Of a DNA stretch of 64,000 nucleotides, positions 61,860-64,000 are shown one piece after another (the stretch's first letter is position 1; every line of letters starts with the position of its first letter). Below the pieces are notes generated by a model. The model was not told where the DNA came from. It did no database searches and saw only the letters and a list, made by a program, of their open reading frames with translations. Location: positions 62,001-126,000 of the forward strand of contig NZ_SUUH01000004.1 in NCBI RefSeq assembly GCF_015062615.1, in the 5' to 3' direction. The position numbers were made by a program, and so were the translations under genes. This stretch comes from Denitrobacterium detoxificans (GTDB taxonomy: Bacteria > Actinomycetota > Coriobacteriia > Coriobacteriales > Eggerthellaceae).

Positions 61860-64000
61860 CTAGTCGCGCTTGCGCCTGCGAGCCGCGAGCGCGAGCGCCG
61901 CAGCGGCCAGCATCACGAGGGCGGTGGCTGCGGGAGCCACGTACGGCATGGTGTCGCCGGTCTTTGAGAGGCCCGACCTCGACCCGCCCGTGGCGCTTGC
62001 CCTGAACTTCACGCTCTCCACCTGCGATGAGACCACCTTTGACTCTCTGTCGAAAGAGGTGTGCGCCTGGTAAGGCACCGACGCGATGTTCTTGTCGGCG
62101 TTGAGGTAGGGGTCGAGCCTCACGCCTGAGCGCAGCCTGGCCTTGTAGGAAATCTGTATGGTCTTGCCGCGCAGGGCCGTGGCATCGTCTATCTCCACGG
62201 TGAGTTTCTGGCCGTCGATGGATGCCTTGGCAGAGCTTAGCGCCGTGCCGTCGCACGTCACGGCGACGTCGCTGGCGTCCACCGTGTATTGCAAGACGCT
62301 CTCGAGGTCGACCCAGGTGCGCACGAACGTCGCCCAGCTGGGCACTTCCTGGTTCACGGTGTAGGTGATCTCGTCCGTTTGAGAGGCGAAGGCGGAACCC
62401 TTGCTGTTGGACATGGTCGGCGCGGGATAGGCCTTCTCGGCAATGGTGGAGGTCACCGTCTGCGTCTGGGAGTCGACATGGCTCGCATCGCCGGCCACCT
62501 TGTAGTAGACCGTGTACTTGCCCGGATCCGTTGCGGTGGGCAGCTCGGCGGCATACGCCTCCCCGTCGAGCGAGTACAGCATGGTGCCGCCGCTGGCTGC
62601 GCCCTCCGTCACCAGCTCCTGGGGCTTGCCGGTGTAGGGAAGGCTCTTCCCCGCAGGCGACGTCGTAGCGGAAGCCGCGGTGGCCGGGAAGAGGGCCCGT
62701 CTGTAGCCGCTCAGGTCCTTGCTATCTGCGTTGGCCGCAATGGACGTCTTGCCCTCGGTACCGGCAACGTCTGAATAGCCAAGGCCGACAACGGCGTTCT
62801 TCACGCTGGTGTCCGCGTTGATGGCGCCGGCCGGGCCCTGGGCGATAAAAGACGCAACCCCCTCTTCGATCACGAGCGAGCCGTTGCCGGATTTGCCCAG
62901 AGAATTGTTGGCGCTCACGCCGTACGCTTTGTCGCCGCTTCCAGTTGCCTGGACGGAGCCACCCTTTACGGTCATGATGCAGCCGTCAATGCCGATGGCG
63001 CTGCTTTCGCTTTCCCTACTTTCCACTACGACGCTGCCGCCGTTGATGACGACGCCGGGCACCAATTCCGTTTCGCCCGATGAGGGGTGACGCACGGCGT
63101 AGATGCCGTATTGGTGGCCCTTTGCGGTGATCGTGCCGCCGTTGACGGTTAGGGTGCCGTACTCACAGGCAATGGCACAGGGGGCCATGATGCTTGTGGT
63201 GTAGGAAGCGGGAACGGAGCATTGGGCGGAAACCTCTCCGCCGTTGATGACGATGTCGCCTCCCACGGAGATGCCGTGATATCCCTTCGCGGCGACCGTG
63301 CCGCCGTCGATTCTCACGTCACCGTATTCGGCGCTTATCCCGTACAGCGAGTTCGCGCCCCCTGTGGTTTCGGCGACAACCGTTCCGGCGTCTGCGCCGA
63401 TGGCAATCGTGCCCTCGTACGAATAGATGCCGTAATCGCAGCCTGTCGCCGTTACCGAGCCGCCCTCGACGTTCACGTCGCCCTTTGCATAGATGCCGGC
63501 CCCTCCGTTTTCCATGCCGCCGGCATTTGCAGAAAGGCTGCCCGTCCCTCTGACCGTCAGGCTCCCCGCGCAGAAGATGCCGCAGTAGCGATGGGGTGGA
63601 TTTCCATCCTCTTCGTCGGCGCTGCCTTCTGAAGCGTTGCCGTCCGTAGGATCGGCGGTGACGACGATGCTGCTTTCGCCTGCAAGCTCGATTACCAGCG
63701 CGCTGTCAGCATTCCAAAAGATCGGGGCGTGGCGATAGTAGTCCCATTCGCCATCGTAGTCCTGCAGCGTTTCCATATTGCCCGGGCCCGTGTAGCTGTA
63801 GCCGCTCAGCGTTAACGTAGCGGGATTGCCGTTCGCGGCCGGCGTGAAGCTCCAGCCCTGACCCTGCAAGTTATCGCTCGTGACCTGGGTCTCGCCAACC
63901 CAGAGGGGGTACGTCTCGGCGGCGGTCTGCAGCTCTGCGGGCGCAATGCGACCGGTTTCGGCATCATCCGCCAGGGCCTTCCCTAAACCCGCGCCGGACA
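61860..64000 (-). CDS. Cell-wall-anchored beta-helix surface protein (5' partial)
   Basis: At least 713 aa; the frame is open to the right window edge, so the start is outside. Residues to about 400 are beta-strand repeats (VVINGGSVVVESRE, LTVNGGTITAKGHQYGI and similar) typical of carbohydrate-binding/pectin-lyase-like surface domains. A bacterial Ig/MBG-like region follows (TGKPQELVTEGAASGG...PGKYTVYYKVAGD), then a pilin-like isopeptide domain and the sorting signal LSKTGD, hydrophobic stretch and RRRKRD. The motif is LSKTG rather than LPxTG, seen in sortase substrates of Coriobacteriia. Probably a surface adhesin; ligand unknown. Confidence 0.78.
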   Translation of the reverse strand, partial: SGAGLGKALADDAETGRIAPAELQTAAETYPLWVGETQVTSDNLQGQGWSFTPAANGNPATLTLSGYSYTGPGNMETLQDYDGEWDYYRHAPIFWNADSALVIELAGESSIVVTADPTDGNASEGSADEEDGNPPHRYCGIFCAGSLTVRGTGSLSANAGGMENGGAGIYAKGDVNVEGGSVTATGCDYGIYSYEGTIAIGADAGTVVAETTGGANSLYGISAEYGDVRIDGGTVAAKGYHGISVGGDIVINGGEVSAQCSVPASYTTSIMAPCAIACEYGTLTVNGGTITAKGHQYGIYAVRHPSSGETELVPGVVINGGSVVVESRESESSAIGIDGCIMTVKGGSVQATGSGDKAYGVSANNSLGKSGNGSLVIEEGVASFIAQGPAGAINADTSVKNAVVGLGYSDVAGTEGKTSIAANADSKDLSGYRRALFPATAASATTSPAGKSLPYTGKPQELVTEGAASGGTMLYSLDGEAYAAELPTATDPGKYTVYYKVAGDASHVDSQTQTVTSTIAEKAYPAPTMSNSKGSAFASQTDEITYTVNQEVPSWATFVRTWVDLESVLQYTVDASDVAVTCDGTALSSAKASIDGQKLTVEIDDATALRGKTIQISYKARLRSGVRLDPYLNADKNIASVPYQAHTSFDRESKVVSSQVESVKFRASATGGSRSGLSKTGDTMPYVAPAATALVMLAAAALALAARRRKRD

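Overview
The window is chromosomal and spans the replication origin of a moderately GC-rich bacterium. The gene order gyrA-gyrB-dciA-recF-dnaN-dnaA (minus strand) | origin | rpmH-rnpA-yidD-yidC-khpB-rsmG-parA-parB (plus strand), a menaquinone locus, Gram-positive-style surface anchoring and an NHLP-type export system point to an anaerobic Actinomycetota, most likely class Coriobacteriia (Eggerthellaceae-like). The taxonomic call is inference; no rRNA gene is present.

Bases 1-12,590 are accessory DNA ending at a tRNA-Ala/tRNA-Ile pair. They hold a helicase IV-like UvrD helicase cut by the left window edge, a membrane-anchored leucine-rich-variant repeat protein, a decayed patch (DUF3846 pseudogene, IS150-like left end, truncated ORF), then the main system: a four-gene operon of ribbon-helix-helix/zinc regulator, small helical protein, class 2 OLD nuclease and UvrD-like helicase. 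The last two have the domain pairing of the Gabija anti-phage system. After gene debris comes an AlbA_2/ATPase/HTH protein. Repeats of the tRNA-Ala 3' end lie beside the tRNA.

Bases 12,948-31,200 are the conserved origin core. The likely origin is the gene-free stretch 23,815-24,555, carrying TTTTCCACA-type DnaA boxes. A parS cluster (26,867-28,888) sits just ahead of parAB.

Bases 31,200-43,977 carry rlmN, ddl, a DinG-type exonuclease-helicase, a two-gene membrane/disordered pair that includes an M28 pseudopeptidase, small proteins, tRNA-Gly and a lipoprotein gene. Bases 44,091-51,915 are a compact menaquinone operon, menF-menD-menH-menB-menE::menC, with the last two activities fused. Bases 52,029-64,000 contain an amino-acid permease plus dimethylargininase-type hydrolase, a phosphodiesterase, initiator tRNA, an NHLP-type peptide export operon whose C39 peptidase lacks the catalytic Cys, a GrpB protein and a cell-wall-anchored beta-helix surface protein cut by the right edge.

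The most unusual signal outside genes is a family of 190-330 bp palindromes (around 27.63, 42.07 and 43.05 kb). They share an internal linker, but their long stems differ in sequence between copies while remaining paired. One of them uses the 3' end of tRNA-Gly as its outermost arm, and related copies of tRNA 3' ends occur beside tRNA-Ala and tRNA-fMet.
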